Assembly: GCF_000471905.2 (NCBI RefSeq)
Contig: NW_006499603.1
Span: forward strand, 2,621,606 to 2,685,605
Source of the DNA: Amborella trichopoda
Lineage: Eukaryota; Streptophyta; Magnoliopsida; Amborellales; Amborellaceae
Direction of reading: 5' to 3'
Length of the DNA: 64,000 nucleotides
The translations under genes and the position numbers were made by a program. The notes under the pieces were generated by a model. It ran no database searches. It was not told where the DNA came from and saw only the letters and a program-made list of their open reading frames with translations. Position 1 is the first letter of the stretch. Each line of letters begins with the position of its first letter. Shown here piece by piece: positions 12,340 through 23,190 of this stretch.

Positions 12340-12690
12340 GTGACAACACTTATCGCCGTCTGTGGGCATCTTTCACTCATTTGGTGCCTATCGCCATCTG
12401 TGAACTCCCTTCGCGCGCTTGGTGCCTATAGCCGTTCGTGAGCCTTCACGTGCTCGGTGCCTATTGTCTTCCGCGAGCTCCCTTCACGTGCTCGATGCCT
12501 ATCACCATTTGCGAGCTCCCTTCACGTGCCCCGGTGCTTATCGTCGTCCATGAGCTCCCTTCGCCCTCTCGGTGCCTATTGTCGTCCGCGAGCTTCCTTT
12601 GCATGTTCGATGCCTAAATTCATCTGTGAGCCTCTTTCATGCCCTCGGTACTCAGCGACGTCTGCAAGTTCCCCTTTGCATCCCACGCCT
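12340..12690 (+). repeat. 35-39 bp minisatellite in LTR2
   Basis: Units begin GGTGCCTAT(C/T)G and continue CGTCCGCGAGCTCCCTTC. About eight degenerate copies are visible (starts near 12421, 12456, 12494, 12532). LTR1 lacks this array, so it arose or was lost after the LTRs diverged. Confidence 0.75.
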
Positions 12691-13321
12691 ATGCACAAGG
12701 GTGCGCTGCTTTCTCGTATTGCCAATAGTGATGCCCATAAATCACTACTCACCCTCTAGCCGTGAGCAGTAGTGTCCAGCGCCGTCTAAGGGCCACGACA
12801 TTTTTACTCCACGGTTGTGGGTGGCAACACCTAATGCCATCGGGACTCCATCTCTTTGCCAACTCATGCATTCTCCTCATTCTTTTCTCCTCTCATTCAA
12901 ACCCTTTTCTTTTCATCACCCTAATTTCTCACCTTCTCAACCATATGAAGGTGCATTGCTCTTAGACAAGGGTGGGTTGTTCGGCTCACTTGTTATGCAA
13001 ATTAACCATAGTAGAATTGTGCAGAAAACAAGGAAATTGCAGGTCAAGGGAGCCAATTTCGAAACAACTGAAGCAGCTGGGGGGCTTTTTTTCATGATCT
13101 ATTACGGCCCCTGTGCAAGTAAGCCCGAGTAAGTCACGGACCCAGGTGAGGTTGGTCCCCACCTCACAACCAAAATTCCTCTCTCACTAGCTGGATACCT
13201 GCCCTTGTTCTTGAATACGATTTCCGAGAGAGCGATCTCAGGTCCCAAGTCTTCTTAACTCGAGATACGCACTGTCAGATCATCTAGATCTGGAGGGCGA
13301 GATCTAAGCACCTAACTAACT

Positions 13322-13340
13322 TGGCGACTCCACTGGGGAC
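13322..13340 (+). other. Primer-binding site of element II
   Basis: TGGCGACTCCACTGGGGAC lies three bases after the LTR end. It is complementary to a plant tRNA-Arg type 3' end, the primer reported for Ogre-like elements. Copies occur at 36525-36543 (plus) and 40868-40886 (minus). The tRNA identity is recalled, not checked. Confidence 0.8.
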
Positions 13341-13745
13341 TTATTACCCTTTCATCTGTTTGCTCTTGTTTGATCAGTATCTTCTTTTACTTTCTGCACT
13401 ACTTTCTATCGCACCTGGGTTATTCAACTAGTTTATTCGAGTCGGGGATTTTCTCATCCCTGCACTCGTGATTGTCCTAGGGAAGCGAACTGCTCAAGCT
13501 TCCTTCCCTACATTCCTTCTAAGTCTAGACTCATAGTCCGGCTCCCAGGTGCTTTCTTGGGTTGGTGCAAAAGGGGACTTAAAGGTCCCTGACTCTCTGT
13601 TTGTTTGCTCACCTTGGTGGACCCTCCACCAAGGCCCTATGCATTGGTAGCACATCTGCTACTACACATATATTGCTGGGGTATGTCGGAAGGCTGCCCT
13701 GTCCACTCTCGTGAAAGGCAATCAAGTTGTCATCACTTATGAGGG
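13341..13745 (+). other. Element II leader with a strong hairpin
   Basis: This is the untranslated leader between the PBS and the gag region. CCTTGGTGGA (13612-13621) and TCCACCAAGG (13625-13634) form a perfect 10-bp stem with loop CCC. A weaker form is at 36814-36836, and a partial form lies on the minus strand near 40608-40625. The position after the PBS suits a dimerisation or packaging signal, which is inference. Confidence 0.55.
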
Positions 13746-14327
13746 TTGCCGCAAGGCTACCCCTCGAACTCCTTCACTACCCTTGGAGCCTCGACACATG
13801 GAGGCAGAAATCTTGGGGTCTCCACCCCACTCACACACCTAAGAGCTCGTGGTCCAACTACTCGAGCCACACCACGAGGAAACTTTCATACTGCCTCAAA
13901 CTCATTTTCAAGGTTAGGCCTTCTTGGGTCAAACCCTACGTGCATCATGCATCCCACAGCTCGAGGCAATGCCAGTTCGGCGTCAGCTCGAGCACATGAG
14001 TGTCCACCACTTTATCCTCCCTCTCACCACACACAGCTCCACCATATGAGAGATGGGCTTCTACCAGGTCCCTCACGGACACATGCTCGTGGGTCTCGAC
14101 CTCCTAAGGTCGAACTAGTTGAGCAAACCCAGGCTGACCCCCAAGTCACCGGGATGGTTAAACCCAAAGGTGTACATGCACCGGCTTTGCAAGTTCCTCC
14201 CCGATCCTGGCTCAGGCAGAGTCATGAACCAACTCCTTCTTTTGTCACTCCTCTCTCATCAAGAAAGCACCTCGAGATCTGGTACTCAAAGGTCTTCCCA
14301 AAGAGTACCATCTTGAGCCAGCCTTAG
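13746..14327 (+). pseudogene. Element II: gag N-terminal region
   Basis: An open stretch of 193 codons is rich in Ser, Pro, Arg and Thr. It has no recognisable fold and looks like the disordered N-terminal part of a plant Ty3/gypsy gag. The homologous stretch in element IV (36900-37560) is broken in other places. The Met at 13746 is not a supported start. The frame does not continue cleanly into the gag core at 14550. Confidence 0.45.
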
Positions 14328-14549
14328 GTCATCCGTGCACTCGGGCTCGACAAAGGAATTCGGGGCAACAACTTGATGTTAGACAGAGGCCTCCAGCCTC
14401 CAAGGCAGAGGTTGCTTTTTTTCCCTGGACCCCACTCTCTCCTCTAGCTCATAGACACGACCCTCGCATGCTCAAGAACAAGGTTCTAGGCATGCAAGAG
14501 GTATCGCTCTACCAAAAGTCGTACATCGACCAGGTGTCGTTTCCCACAA

Positions 14550-15187
14550 ACTAATAAAAAGGGAAACTCCCTCTGTTCAATGGTATTATGTCCCCGCACC
14601 ATCATACTACTCACTTCCAAGCGGCTTTCCGAGAGACGACAACTGATGGGTGACTCCTCCTCCGTCAGTTTGTCGAGACTCTCGAAGGGCCAGCCTTCCA
14701 GTGGTATGCTTGACTGCCTTCAAACTCGGTGCATACCTGGCAGGAAATGGAGCAGTTGTTCTACCAATGCTTCTACGATCTCCAAAGGAATGTTGAAACC
14801 ATCGAGCTCCTCACTCTGACTCAATACCCTGGTGAGCCGGTTGAAAAGTTCATCGCTCGATGGAGAGAGCTTGCAACCTTTCATGCCACTCTCATTACTG
14901 AGAAAGAAGTTGTCCAGACCTACATACGAAACATGCTTCATGAGATCACCCTACATGTCAAGGCCTCCAATCCACCCTCCATGTTAGACCTCATCTCTAA
15001 AGCAGTTCGTATCAAGAATCTATCCAAGCACCATGGCGGATCTCGTCAGCATCCCTCTGGCTCGAACACTCGCTCCAACAATCGGGGCAACCAGCAGAAA
15101 GCAGTGATTAGTGCAACTGTCATCGTGACTGACACTAACAAAGCTGCTCCTCAAACCCTGGACCTCTCCAAGGCACAAACGTCTTAG
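14550..15187 (+). pseudogene. gag: Element II: gag core (retrotransposon gag domain)
   Basis: Reading from 14576 in one frame gives a FNG...SP.HH...HF segment, then LLLRQFVETLEGPAFQWY, HTWQEMEQLFYQCFYD, IELLTLTQ, EPVEKFIARWREL and MLHEITLHVKA. This is the conserved helical gag core of plant Ty3/gypsy elements. Two in-frame TGA codons interrupt it near 14651 and 14711; from 14729 it is open for 152 codons. The tail after HHGGSRQ is basic and Asn/Ser-rich. Gag forms the virus-like particle. The minus-strand copy at 38641-39060 has the same motifs. Confidence 0.85.
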
Positions 15188-16860
15188 GATGGGGGCAAGC
15201 AGCAGTCTTACAATAAGGTCCCGCCCCCTAAAAACATAAAGCGAAGTGACTTCTGGACCCAGCACCAGAACAAGGTGTATCCTTTTGACAAGGAGTGGGT
15301 CCCTGCACAGCTTCGACTACTATGGGAGAAAAACATGATCCAACTGCAGGAGATCAGCACTCCAGAACAGGCTAGACAAGTGAAACATGAGAGGTACTAC
15401 GCTTATCACAGGAAAATAGGTCTCCCCACTCAGGACGGCTATAAGCTTAATGACACCATCGAAGCCCTTATTAACAAGGGACAGATAATCTTGAAGAGTT
15501 AAAGAAAGCGTTCGGGGCAACTGAGGCTTCTCACATAGTGACAATACAAGAAGAAGATGGGGCACCAACCATCCTCCATGCACTATTTTCAATAATGCTC
15601 GAAGAGGGACACATCACGCCAAAGCCGACAAGGCAGCCCAAGTTCCTGACTCTAGGAACTGAGAACCTCTAGTGCTCGTATCACCTGATACGAGGCCATG
15701 ACGTGAGCAAATGCATTGGCTTCCACGAACTCTTAGCAAAGAAGATGCACAATGCTAGGAAGCTCATGGTAACCCAAAAGGATGCCCTCAAGTCCCTCTT
15801 CCACCAATGCAAGAACTCTTGACGCAAGCCTCGGGAAGGGCATAGCTAGACCTCTGTAGGCCCTCTTCGAGACATCGCTCCAACAAGGTCTCATCACTCC
15901 CAAGCCCGCCACGTAGCCTAAGTGCCTTGCCCAGGGTATGGAAAGCCTCTAGTGCCCATATCACTAAGTATGGGGCCACGAGCTGAAAGAATGCTCTGGG
16001 TTCGAAGCTACAGTCACGTAGATGGTGCAGGAAGGCCACATCATTTGCGGCGTTCTCCTAAAGCACTTTCAAGACGTTACACCCATCCAAATGGAACACT
16101 ACGGGCCCCTTACGAGCATACATAAGACCCCTCAGAGCCTTCGACCTCTCAGCATTGGGAAGTCTACCATGGGTGAAGTAGGCTCAAATCCTTGAAGTGT
16201 GAGGCAGTCCACAAAGCTAGGACTACTCATCAACCCGATAGGATAAACCAAACCCCTTCTCAGGGATCCAAAAGACGAGCACCCAGGTCAATTAGCCGAA
16301 GGAACAACAACCCTCATCCACCACTCGAGGAAGAGTTTCTCAGACCCCTTCCTCTACTGCCAATCGTACAAGACTTCATCCCAAGCGCAGCTCGCATTTT
16401 CCTATCGTCGAATCAGACAGACGTCCCTGAGTCATTAACAGCACAGGAGTCCTTCAATATGGGTGACAATTCTAAAAGCACCGGTCAACGGTCAAAGCCG
16501 GGGCAAGACCTAAAACACCCCCTGCACACGTCCAATTCTGACGACGACGTAAAAAGCTGCCTCGGACATTCTAACTCTTCTTATTTTCCCTCTTCTTCAA
16601 TTTCTTTTACAGGTACATCTCGGCAGCACCCAGACTTCTATGCTCTAAACAAAGAGCTCGGAGGCACTAGCCTTAGTAAGTCACAGCGACAGTGCCTAAG
16701 AAAGATGCTGGCCCAGGTGTCTGGATTCTTGATAGTCGCTAACACCTTGTCAACCAAAGCTAAGACCAAGCCACCCTCAAGTTCCTCTTCCAAAGAGGCC
16801 TCCCACATGGTCCAGATCTTGGAAATACCATCCAGCACGGGGTAAATGAACCTGAGATAG
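15188..16860 (+). pseudogene. Element II: gag-to-protease linker
   Basis: The first part (15275-15500) is open for 75 codons and carries a CxxH-like YYAYHRKIGLPT segment before EALINKG; the Cys of related copies is Tyr here. A second Cys/His segment is near 15670-15720. The middle is broken by stops at 15670 and 15830-15850. From 16192 to 16845 a 217-codon open stretch has a basic start, Ser-rich middle (SSYFPSSSISF), and a helix-like end (QRQCLRKMLAQVSGFL). This last part is kept in elements III and VII (26277-26595, 52830-53130). Its function is unknown. Confidence 0.65.
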
Positions 16861-17289
16861 GGGAAGAAGCTACAACCCACACCTCAAAAGCTCAAGGTCC
16901 TCAAATTTCCTGACCCTTCACTTTTCCCTAATCCTCAACCTCAAACCTCTACATCCCTAATACAAATACTTATTGCTCCCCATCAACCCAAACCGCACCG
17001 ACTGAACAACAAAGTCAACTAGTGTCACAAACCAAAACTCAACTAAAACCTGTTCCTAAGCCTACCCTACCACCTACACTAGTGACTGGATCAGGAACGC
17101 AGAAGACTAACGCGGATAAAGTGAAATAAGATGTAATTAGGCACTTGAGAAAGCTTCCATTTCTTCTAAGTATCTATGATGCCTTTCTGCTGTCTAGAGA
17201 CTATAGTATGGCCTTGGTGCAAGCTCTTTCTAACCCAGAGGTATACGAGACTAAAGTGAAGCCTATTGAGGTTGACCCAGCGACCCTGA
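16861..17289 (+). other. Proline-rich spacer before protease
   Basis: Homologous to 1540-1760, with repeated CCTAAGCCTACCCTACC-like sequence and many stops. It is low in coding quality. Elements III and VII lack this stretch together with the protease. Confidence 0.5.
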
Positions 17290-17870
17290 GTGGTTGCTTG
17301 GTAATCTCCTTTTTCGAAGACGATCTTCAGTTGGGAGGCAAATTCCACAATCACCCGCTCTTTGTGAATGTGAACTACACGCCTGCCTTATCAACCGGAT
17401 CATACTGGATGGAGGGTTAGCAGTCAACCGGATCCCAAGAAGGATCCTCACCCGATTGAGATTAGGATCTGACAACCTCACTTCTACCCACATCACTGTG
17501 CAAGGGTTCAACCAATCAAGAGAAAAGCCAGTTGGTGTAATTCGTCTTCTCCTCAAGATCGGTGACCTCGACGATTAAGCTCAGCTTCATGTGATCGACA
17601 CCGATACATCTTACAACATCTTGCTCAGCCACCCTTGGCTTCATGATTAGGGGGTGGTTCCATCCATGCTCCACCAACCGAGATGGGAGACAACACACAG
17701 TCTATGCTGACGAAAGACCGTTCCCTATAGCCAAAACTCATTATGTTGATGCTAAATATTATTTTACAGACCTTCCAACACCAAAAAAGTCAAAGGACAA
17801 TGATTGGAAGCCTGTGAGAGAGCCAGGACACTCGTCTCACGATGACGTTGAAGATCTGAGATGAATGATT
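17290..17870 (+). pseudogene. Element II: retropepsin-like aspartic protease
   Basis: The frame from 17294 has the active-site motif DGG (17408-17416) followed by LAVN, then the typical flap-side words LTSTHITVQGFNQS, and after one stop HVIDTDTSYNILLSHPWLHD (17582-17645). DTSYN.LL..PWLH is characteristic of plant gypsy proteases. A frameshift near 17645 moves the rest (YADERPFPI..THYVDAKYYF) to another frame. The enzyme would cleave the gag-pol polyprotein. It cannot be made intact here. This is the only recognisable protease in the window. Confidence 0.8.
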
Positions 17871-18330
17871 ACAGTCATGTTCAAAGAGGAGGAAAGACAT
17901 TCTCTTTCCTAAGGTTACCTATACACCGGACTAGCAAAAGGTTCTACACGTCCCCATTGCTCTTTTAGAAGCAAAATTAACACACCAACCATGGAGGAGG
18001 GTACTCCAAATTCCATCCTCCTGGAATAAGGTGATCACCAGCAGCCAAGAGAAGATCTTTCACCTCTCAGAGGCTCCCAAAGAGGTACATGTCGATAGGA
18101 GTCAGCCCTCCGACTCTCAGGAACAAAACCCCATGGCAGAGCTGAGAAGTGAGGTTCGTAGTGTCTAGAATCAGTTGGAGGTTATTTGCATTGCTTCAAA
18201 GAATTTGAAGGAGTTTGTCCTTGAGACTAAGACTTATGACGAGTTCGAAAGCAATGCACCTCGAATCAAAGCCAAAGCTCTCCCAAATTGGAGTATTTGC
18301 AGTAAACAAGCTCACTAAATCATGAGAACG
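17871..18330 (+). pseudogene. Element II: protease-to-RT spacer remnant
   Basis: Short acidic and charged open pieces with frequent stops continue from the protease, for example MAELRSEVRS near 18132. No RT motif follows. After about 18330 the sequence changes to the antisense-ORF region, so RT, both RNase H domains and INT are deleted between these points. Confidence 0.4.
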
Positions 18331-18689
18331 ATGAATTGTGAGCGCCTATCCAATCAAACACTAAGGGGTGAGGAAGCAACTGCTTCCCATTCGAGGTCAT
18401 GAAGCCACAGCAAACGGTCAAAAGACGAAGAAAGGAGTGGGATATCCTTTTTCGTCTAACACTGTGAAAGGGCAGAAGCAATAAAACAGAAAGAAAAGGA
18501 GGAATAAAAGAGCCACGCACCACACTGAAACAAAAGAAGGAATTTTATTCATAAAGCAAGAGAATATCACAAGAAGCGACATACAAAGAAAGTAAAAGGC
18601 AAAGAGGGGCATTTTATTTCTATTACCAAATGTTGGTATACAACAAATGAAGAAGATCGCTTAGTTCCTAAAACTAAGCCGATAATAGT
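18331..18689. other. A-rich stretch beside the antisense ORF
   Basis: This purine-rich stretch contains AAGGAATTTTATTCATAAAG, which resembles the ACTCTTTTTATTGCATTAAAA block after the integrase stop in other copies (1890, 30415, 47745). It probably marks the former junction of pol with the 3' UTR. Minus-strand open frames here are very rich in Phe and Leu because of base composition and are not called as genes. Confidence 0.4.
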
Positions 18690-19601
18690 TCTATTGTGCC
18701 CATTTGATTCCATCCTTCATAGCCGCCTCCTGGATAAGGGCAAACTTTCTAACCAAAGGAGGATATTCCCCACGTACCAATCGAGGGGAAAACAAGTCTT
18801 TTTCTACCTATTCAAATCATTGATGTTACATTCAAGAATCGCCATGTCATCTTCATTTTCAACATATGCAATTTCTTTAAATATCGAAGAAATCTCTGAG
18901 GGCAAAATCTCAAAATATGGGTGAACGAACTGACGCATAAGCAAGTTGGTTTTAAGGTTACCCAAGTGTGTCGTCGTAGAATCTGTGACAGTCAAAGGCC
19001 CAAGGAAGAACTAAAGTAAGGGCCTGCTAGAATCTAGAACTCCCCTAGCCTTTTGAGATTTTTCAGTCACTTTTGTTTTGAAAAAGTCTGCGCAGGGAAC
19101 ATTGAAGTCTTGGAGGTTGTCCATCAGCTTCTTCGCCAAAAATAGAAACATAATCAGCTCGAAGAAAGAAGCCCGACTGAAAAGTTGATAAGCAGCTCTA
19201 AGAAGGTCACGTCCATTGTCCGCAAAAACATTACGATGATTAAACTTGGTAACTTGCGCAGGCAAAGGCATCATGACCTGTGATACGACAAAGCCTCCAT
19301 GAATGCTCCAAATGAGAGGATGAATAACTTATCTCGAGAAGGAGGTGACTACAAAAGCTGAACTGATGATAGGTTCCCTTTGAGAAGAAATTGTGAGGCC
19401 CTCTCTCAAAGTTGCAAGAGAAAAATCCCGGCTGGCCATTACTATCAAGTTGAACGGACCATAATCACCCTGAGAAGGCAGCAGTACGCCACCACTCTTA
19501 AGAACAAGAGGTAGAGATGAGGGATGCATTTCGTTAGGTTCAATTACCATCAACTCTCCCCTATTTTCGTCCTCAGAGACCTTTTTCAAAGGGACCGACA
19601 T
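18690..19601 (-). pseudogene. Element II: antisense ORF (~300 codons, broken)
   Basis: On the minus strand three pieces (19601-19329, 19274-19011, 18995-18804) are in the same frame, separated only by single stops. They give about 266 codons of normal, globular-looking composition. A frameshift near 18800 then leads to LVRGEYPPLVRKFALIQEA until 18690. The start Met at 19601 is preceded in frame by a TAG. Recognisable stretches include LLPSQGDYGPFNL, RDLLRAAYQLF and KVTEKSQKARGVLD. Tat-lineage elements are known to carry antisense extra ORFs between INT and the 3' LTR, some with transposase-derived or plant-mobile-domain folds. That assignment is an inference; no family was checked. No copy this clear is seen in the other elements. 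Confidence 0.55.
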
Positions 19602-20584
19602 TTTGGAAGCTTTCGAGGCCCTGGCTGGCTACCGAGAAGACATTTGTTAAAGAGGATGTATCAAATTGTCGTCTTCTCAACAAGATGGCATCACCGTGCG
19701 AAGAAGGCAGAACTATCGTTGCCTCACAATTAAGGGCCTATCACCGTCTCACGACCAAGGGGGTATCGCCGTCCCGCGACCAAGGGACTATCGCTGTCTC
19801 CCGAAGTAAAGCACTTGATGTCGCCTGTGCTCAAGCTGTTCACACACGTTGCATGTGCGGTGCACCACGTCCCTTGGAATCTGGGCACTCTGCCTGACCA
19901 TTGCAATGTGGCCCGACACCACGCGTGCAGAAGTCGACCATTTTCCATCTCACAACCCTTCGTCTTCCAACCGTTGCAGGCCTATGACACCTCGGGTTCT
20001 CGTCGACGCTTCCTTTTCTCACTGGGGACTCACTCCTGACCACCTGGAATTCCCTCTGACCCTGTTCTTTCCCCTTTTCAACAGCCGGAAAAAAAAAAAA
20101 AAACACCAGAATTCCCATTGAAGTTTCCCTATGACCCCACGGATTTCCCTTCTCCCTGTCTCCACACTTCAGCAGTTCACCACAAACTCACCGGAATTCC
20201 ACTGAGTTTTTCGGTGAACCCACTGCTACAACTCCTTCTTCTTCCGATAACCAGAGGATTGTCAAACCCCTTGACTTCTCTGCAACCTCCCCTTTAGCCT
20301 CTATCGGAAAAGCCCTTGAACTCCGACAAAACACTACTGCGACTTCTGCAGCTTCACCGAAAAGGTCTTGGTGAGGCTCTGAGAAGCCCCATTCCCTGCT
20401 CAAGAAGCCTTGACACTCTCCGAAAACACTCTCGTGCATGTTGCGAAGGCCCACAACCTGCTTAAAGTCACCATAAAATCCTTGAAGGCCTGTTTGCTAC
20501 AAATTTGGACCAAGAAGTTCTAGCTGAGAAACTCTTGAATGAAGCTCTGGCTCCCTCCCTCTCTCTCTAAAACTCCCGTCAAAT

Positions 20585-20635
20585 GTTTTACCCTTTGTTA
20601 AAACAGTAAAATGGGGTTTTCCCCCTTTTATACTC
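20585..20635 (+). promoter_or_regulatory. Palindrome plus TATA-like box (copy B)
   Basis: GTTTTA (20585-20590) and TAAAAC (20599-20604) pair around CCCTTTGT. TTTTATACT follows about 22 bp downstream. The downstream ACAGTAAAATGGGGTTTTCCCCC matches the other copies. Confidence 0.45.
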
Positions 20636-20739
20636 AACGGTGCCACAAACTGCCCCTCACAAGTTCGAAAAGATGCTGCAATCCTCATCTTAAGACGACA
20701 ATAAGACCAAGTCGGGGCAAGTCAAGCCCGAGACCCAAA

Positions 20740-21125
20740 AGGGCCATTGCCGTGCGCTTCATCGAGGGCCATCGTCGTGCGATTCATAAAGGGCTATCGC
20801 TGCACGCGTTCTTCGAGGGCTATCATTGCGTGCCTTGGTCGAGGGCTATCGTCGAGTGCGTTCATCTAGGGCTATCGTCGTGCACCTACGTTAAGGGCTA
20901 TCGCCACGTGCCTTTGTCAAAGAGCTATTGTCGTGCCCTTCGTCAAGGAGCCATCGCCACGCGCCTTCTTCGAGGGCTATCGCCGCATGCCTTCATCAAA
21001 GGCCATCGCCGTGTGCCTTGTCAAGGGCTATCGCTATGTGACTTCGTCAAGGGCCATCGCCACGCGCCTTCATCAAGAATTATCATTGCACATTTCGTCA
21101 AGGATTTAGCAATGTGTGCCTCACC
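20740..21125 (+). repeat. 26-28 bp minisatellite (GGGCTATCGCCG units)
   Basis: About fourteen units of the form TCAAGGGCTATCGCCGTGCG(C)CTTCG are visible. They match the shorter array at 3475-3690. Copy number differs between elements, as in hypervariable 3' UTR repeats of Tat elements. Confidence 0.8.
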
Positions 21126-21339
21126 AAGTGGCTAATGCCGCATGCCCTTTGTCATGGGCTAATGCTGCATGCACCATCCAAAACTTAGCGCTGTACGCAT
21201 GCCATGGCACTCACGTCTGGACCTTCGTCCTGCCTCCTCAGGAAGTTCATTCCCTACACCCCAGTCTCACTCTTCACAAGTTAAGTCTCCAGTTACGCCT
21301 CGACTCCAAGAGAATTAGTTTCTCGTACCACAGCCACGG

Positions 21340-22690
21340 TCTAGTTGCACGACGTTAAACTGCATGGTCCAAACTCTATGACCCTAAACTATAGCGAAGG
21401 TCTAGTTGCACGACCTTAAAACTGCATGGTCCTAGTCGCATGACTTTAAACTGCGTAGCCATGGGTCCAAGCTACAAGACCATAAACCTATAACGCATGT
21501 CCCTATAGTAAAACGATAAACAACATAACAAATAGTCCACACGTAAGACTTTAAACTGTGAATTGGATGCACCCCTTCGCCAAGTGTATTCCATCAACAT
21601 CCCCAGTGGAGTTAGGCGTATGCAAAAGAAAAAAGAAGTCATGTTTACCCCTTCAATCCCCAATGGGTCTGTTTCAAACCAACACCCCAGTAGGAGTCAC
21701 ACCCTATTGCAGCCCACTACCCCCAGTGGGGTTGCATTTGTACTTTGGCCTATCATTCTCAGTAGAGTTACATGCACACCATTACTCATCATCCCCAGGG
21801 AGTCACACTTACCCTCTTAATCCACTTTCGCTTGCCACTCCTTGTAAGGCCACCATCTTCATCTAAATCTTGTGTAAAGACTCAACTATCTTTATCCTCA
21901 AGGAGTCAAATTGTTATCCACAGACCGATCCCCCATGCAGCTTCACCAACATGGCGACCCACACAATGGTCCATGCTGCATGACCTTAAACTGCACAGCT
22001 GTGGTTCATGCTGCACGACTTTAAATTGCACAGTTGTGGTCCGCACAGCATGAACTTAAAATGCACAGCCAAGGTCCATGTTGCATGACCTTAAACTACA
22101 CAAGCATGGTCCATGCTACATGACCTTAAACTGCACAGTCGTGGTCCATGCTGCATGACCTTAAACTGCACAGTCATGGTCCATGTTGCATGACCTTAAA
22201 CTGCATAGCAGTGGTCCATGCTGCATGACCTTAACCTGTACAACCGTGGTCCATACTACGTTACCTTAAACTACACAGTCGTGGTCCATATTGCATGGCC
22301 GTAAACTGCACAACCCTGATCCACGCTGCATGACTTTAAACTATATAACCATGGTTAAACTGTAGCGGCGGCCTAGTTGCACGACCTTAAACTACCTAGT
22401 CCTAGTTGCATGACTTTAAACCGCATAGCACAGTCTAAACTATATGATCATAAATCATAGTCTACGTCCTAGTTACGTGACATTAAATGGCTCAGCATCA
22501 TGATCCAACCTACATGACCTTAAACTGTAGTGAAGGTCTAGTTGCATGACCTTAAACTGCCTGGTCCTAGTTGCATGACTTTAAACTGCATAACCATAGT
22601 CCAAGCCATATGACCTTAAACCATAGTGCGTGTCCTAGCCACATGACGTTAAACTGCTTTGCTCAGGTCCCAGAGGCATGACCTTAAACA
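21340..22690 (+). repeat. ACCTTAAACTGCA array (35-bp unit), largest copy
   Basis: Between 21960 and 22330 the unit is a regular 35 bp: CATGCTGCATGACCTTAAAC, then TGCACAGTCATGGTC. Before and after this block the spacing is irregular (35-50 bp). An interruption of CCCCAGTGG-type repeats lies at 21560-21960. No spacers of constant length and unique sequence occur, so it is a satellite, not a CRISPR array. Confidence 0.85.
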
Positions 22691-23072
22691 CACCCTCACA
22701 TATGCGCACACCCCCTTTGCGTGCATCTTCACGCACACCTTACCAAGCTTACCTGCTCGTGTGCACGCACCACCTGCATTGCTTCCCCAGTGAACCCATT
22801 CACTTCACTACCACTATTCATCATTCTCCAGTGAGTCTCACCCATGCTCACAAAATAGCAAGCCATCTTGACACCCATACTCCGCCGTCAGCTAGTGGGT
22901 CACCAATTTTCACTCTCCTTTCATACATCTTCCATCTTTCATAAGTTTCCTCGTACCATCTCCCCAAAGTGAGTCAAAACTACCACCATACTCACTCCAT
23001 GGCCTCTACAGTCTGCCAATTATCACCACTATGGTGCGCATCTTAGCCGCATGAGTAAAAATGACTGGCGGG

Positions 23073-23190
23073 CATGGTCACGAAACCATGAGAAAAAACG
23101 GATGAAAAGTGTGGACATGGCCACAAGGTCATTAGTAAAAGAGCTTGAAAATCAAGGAGGTTGGTGAAAACCGTCTTCACGGCACCAATT
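23073..23190 (+). other. Chain of short hairpins (copy B)
   Basis: CATGGT (23073-23078) pairs with ACCATG (23085-23090). ATGGCC (23117-23122) pairs with GGTCAT (23127-23132) around ACAA, followed by TAGTAAAAGAG. CCGT-CTTC-ACGG lies near 23170-23181. The first and third hairpins of copies A, C and D are deleted here. Confidence 0.55.

Larger units (their letters stand above)
10595..13318 (+). mobile_element. LTR2 (2.72 kb, subfamily A), 5' LTR of element II
   Basis: It starts TGTTGGAAG and ends just before the PBS at 13322, with CACCTAACTA where other copies have CACCTAACCA. The direct contact with the PBS fixes the 3' boundary. AATAAA occurs near 10620, the TATA box is at 11837-11844, and a pyrimidine tract at 12001-12030. 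A minisatellite at 12340-12690 lies in the transcribed part. The upstream edge differs from that of LTR1 and LTR3, so TGTTGG is the best 5' boundary. Confidence 0.75.

Noticed and set aside
13322..13340. tRNA gene fragment
   Set aside because: Only the 18-19 bases complementary to a tRNA 3' end are present; this is the primer-binding site.
16570..16616. Polypyrimidine tract ending in TTTTACAG as an Ogre-type intron acceptor (also 1257-1310, 26228-26290, 52767-52830)
   Set aside because: In element II the coding frame is open straight through the tract as a Ser/Pro-rich segment, no matching donor was found, and element VII has changed the CAG. Left open but not called.
18320..18612. Phe/Leu-rich minus-strand frames resembling a membrane protein
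   Set aside because: They overlap each other in different frames in an A-rich stretch and do not share the frame of the antisense ORF.
20611..21135. 174-codon plus-strand open frame
   Set aside because: It is generated by the 26-28 bp minisatellite and matches no protein pattern; copy A has a different frame.
21340..22690. Possible CRISPR array
   Set aside because: The 35-bp repeats are directly contiguous and degenerate, without unique spacers, and the context is a plant retrotransposon.
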